NCBI GenBank assembly: GCA_034520215.1
Contig: JAXHNR010000001.1
Location: 1,230,560-1,294,559 of the forward strand
Direction: 5' to 3'
Source of the DNA: Candidatus Krumholzibacteriota bacterium
GTDB taxonomy: Bacteria > Krumholzibacteriota > Krumholzibacteriia > Krumholzibacteriales > WJIX01
Length of the DNA: 64,000 nt
Shown: piece by piece, positions 62,357 to 64,000 of the stretch
How the letters are laid out: every line of letters starts with the position of its first letter
How positions within the stretch are numbered: position 1 is the first letter of the stretch
The notes under the pieces: model-generated
Told to the model about the DNA's origin: nothing
Seen by the model: only the letters and a program-made list of their open reading frames with translations
The model's database searches: none
Translations under genes and position numbers: made by a program

Positions 62357-64000
62357 CTATATAAAAGTAAAGGGGGCATAACAAGCCAGAAATTTTTTGC
62401 TCCCGTGACCGGCGAAATACACAGTCACTTTCAAATCCCTGTTTCTGCCTTCAACTTCCTTTATTTTTCCAACTCCAAAGGTGGGATGTTTTACGGTAAC
62501 CCCTTTTCTGTACCTTCCGTACCCGGCTGATAAAACTTTTTCATTATCGACACTATTATTTGAAGTGACAGTAAGAAGAAATCTGTCACTCGCGTGTTCT
62601 CTTTCAACATTGCCAATTTCATTCTTAAGTGAATCAGGAATTTCATCGAGGAATCTCGACGGCATATTATTCTGCCAGTTTCCGAATTTCATCCTCGCGG
62701 AAGATGTAAAAACAAATAGAAGCTCCTTCGCCCTTGTCATCCCCACATAAAAGAGCCTTCTTTCTTCTTCGAGCTCGCCTTCTGAATCAAAACTGGAATA
62801 ATGCGGAAGCAGACCTTCCTCAAGTCCGGTAATCATAACAACCCTGTACTCGAGCCCCTTAGAATTATGAAGAGTCATAAGCGACACCGTATCCTCATTC
62901 TTCATCGTATCAACCGCGCTGATAAGCGCTATCTCTTCAAGAAAATTAGCGAGTGAAGATTCCTCGGCGTCAGATACAAATCTTATCGTTTCATTAAGCA
63001 ACTCCTCTATATTCTCAAGTCTCGCCTGAGCTGTCTGGGGTTCTTTGCTTAAATATTTACGGTATCGGGTTTTTGAGATGACTTCCGAAAGAACCTCATG
63101 AGCGTTGCTCTTACGCGCGCCCAGTTCAAAAGCAGCCATCATTGTTGAAAATTTCTCCAGTTTTTCCTTCTGTAACCCGCTGAATCTTTTAAGTACGTTC
63201 TTATCTCTCAAGGATGGCAGTAAATTTCCTCCGCCGCTTTCTTCTTTGAGTTTTTCCAGTGTTACTTTACCTATCCCCCTTCGCGGAAGATTGACAACAC
63301 GGAGGAAATTAACGTCATCAGCCGGATTATTTATCAATTTGAGATATCCAAGCAGGTCTTTTATTTCCCTTCTCTCGTAAAATCTCACGCCGCCAATAAT
63401 CTGATACGGCAGTCCCCCTCGGTTCATCGACTGTTCCAAGGCTCTGGATTGAGCGTTTGTTCGGTACAAGACTGCTATTTCACTCCTTTTATATCCGTTT
63501 CTTATCAGATTTATTACAGTTTCTTTCACGGCATCGGCCTCTTCCTGTTCATCGTCGGCGAAAAACACCTGCAGAGGTCTTCCTTTACCATTATTCGACC
63601 AGAGTACTTTTCCCTTTCGCTCCGCGTTATTGGCTATAACCGAGTTAGCTGCTTTAAGAATAGTGTTGGTTGATCTATAATTCTTTTCAAGGCGGATGAT
63701 TTCGGCGTTAGTATATATACTGTCGAATTGCAGTATATTTTCAACAGCCGCGCCTCTCCACCCGTAAATTGATTGATCCTCATCCCCTACTACAAAGAGA
63801 TTCTCAGAATGGGAAGAAAGCATATCTATCATTACCATCTGTATCGGATTAGTATCCTGAAATTCGTCAACCAATACATATTTGAACTGTCTGGCGTACC
63901 GCTTCTTTATCTTTGGATTAGCTGTAAAAACCTCGACTGTCTTTGTAATCAAATCGTCAAAATCAAAGGCGTTGCACCCGCGAAGTGATAAATCATAAGC
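62357..64000 (-). CDS. uvrD: UvrD/PcrA-type DNA helicase, C-terminal part (cut by window edge)
   Basis: A superfamily 1A 3'-5' helicase for mismatch and excision repair and clearing replication forks. The visible part starts inside domain 1B (NAFDFDDLI) and shows Walker B VDEFQDTNPIQ, GDEDQSIYGWRGA (motif III) and EIIRLEKNYRSTNTIL (motif IV). Next come MTLHNSKGLEYRVVMITGL (motif V) and EERRLFYVGMTRAKELL (motif VI). The C-terminal Tudor-like domain (GVTVKHPTFGVGKIKEVEG) is typical of PcrA. The reading frame continues past 64000, so the start and Walker A are missing. Confidence 0.95.
   Translation of the reverse strand, partial: AYDLSLRGCNAFDFDDLITKTVEVFTANPKIKKRYARQFKYVLVDEFQDTNPIQMVMIDMLSSHSENLFVVGDEDQSIYGWRGAAVENILQFDSIYTNAEIIRLEKNYRSTNTILKAANSVIANNAERKGKVLWSNNGKGRPLQVFFADDEQEEADAVKETVINLIRNGYKRSEIAVLYRTNAQSRALEQSMNRGGLPYQIIGGVRFYERREIKDLLGYLKLINNPADDVNFLRVVNLPRRGIGKVTLEKLKEESGGGNLLPSLRDKNVLKRFSGLQKEKLEKFSTMMAAFELGARKSNAHEVLSEVISKTRYRKYLSKEPQTAQARLENIEELLNETIRFVSDAEESSLANFLEEIALISAVDTMKNEDTVSLMTLHNSKGLEYRVVMITGLEEGLLPHYSSFDSEGELEEERRLFYVGMTRAKELLFVFTSSARMKFGNWQNNMPSRFLDEIPDSLKNEIGNVEREHASDRFLLTVTSNNSVDNEKVLSAGYGRYRKGVTVKHPTFGVGKIKEVEGRNRDLKVTVYFAGHGSKKFLACYAPFTFI

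Overview
The window carries an ordinary but gene-dense bacterial chromosome segment. By eye it is moderately AT-rich, has short spacers and many overlapping start/stop pairs. A Gram-negative (diderm) cell is implied by split ADP-heptose genes (rfaE1/rfaE2), an LpxL/HtrB-type acyltransferase, a PilQ secretin and a TonB-dependent receptor. The mix of a complete type IV pilus locus, an ECF-type vitamin transporter subunit, a serpin, a cyclic 2,3-diphosphoglycerate synthetase-like protein and widespread TTG start codons suits an uncultured or deeply branching diderm lineage. I cannot name the phylum from the sequence alone.

Layout. 1-6.5 kb, minus strand: fatty-acid/phospholipid and translation block (yceD, rpmF, plsX, fabH, fabD), ndk, a cPGS-like GTPase and the heptose kinase/adenylyltransferase pair. 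6.5-7.2 kb: mobile element copy A1, followed by a small plus-strand DUF3467 gene. 7.5-20 kb, minus: lipid A acyltransferase, DUF362-ferredoxin protein, dprA, an MscS-type channel, hutH, a plus-strand serpin, obg, a GlcD-like flavoprotein, an aminotransferase, coaD and rsmD. 20.2-37.1 kb: type IV pilus locus (pilQ-P-O-N-M; pilD with a TPR protein and an ABC transporter; pilA; pilR-S-C-T-B). 37.3-45.2 kb: TonB-dependent receptor overlapping an ECF S-component, PHP phosphoesterase, acidic TPR protein, hutI and hutU. 45.4-49.3 kb: DinG-like helicase and thiC. 49.4-54.1 kb, plus: Bax-like glucosaminidase, MATE exporter and acetoacetyl-CoA synthetase. 54.5-57.7 kb, minus: acyl-CoA dehydrogenase, DUF35 protein and thiolase-like protein. 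58.4-64 kb, minus: multi-PAS histidine kinase, AI-2E/PerM-family protein and a truncated uvrD/pcrA.

The genes fall into a few systems. All four type IV pilus transcription units have a well-spaced -24/-12 (sigma-54) element upstream, and the resident PilS/PilR pair is the obvious activator. hutH, hutU and hutI give the first three histidine degradation steps, although hutH lies about 28 kb from the others. The acyl-CoA dehydrogenase, DUF35 and thiolase-like genes form one acyl-CoA catabolic unit next to acetoacetyl-CoA synthetase.

The least expected signal is non-coding. Four copies of a 285-311 bp element (about 6.75, 28.6, 54.1 and 57.9 kb) share termini and a core of nested hairpins. Two copies are flanked by exact 12-bp direct repeats and a third by a 10/12 match. 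The stems keep pairing between copies although their sequence changes. This looks like a non-autonomous mobile element with a selected secondary structure. Other points worth a check are a natural Cys in place of Ser in the HutH MIO triad, an acyl-CoA dehydrogenase that appears to start at ATC, and a thiolase/DUF35 pair whose thiolase lacks the nucleophilic cysteine.
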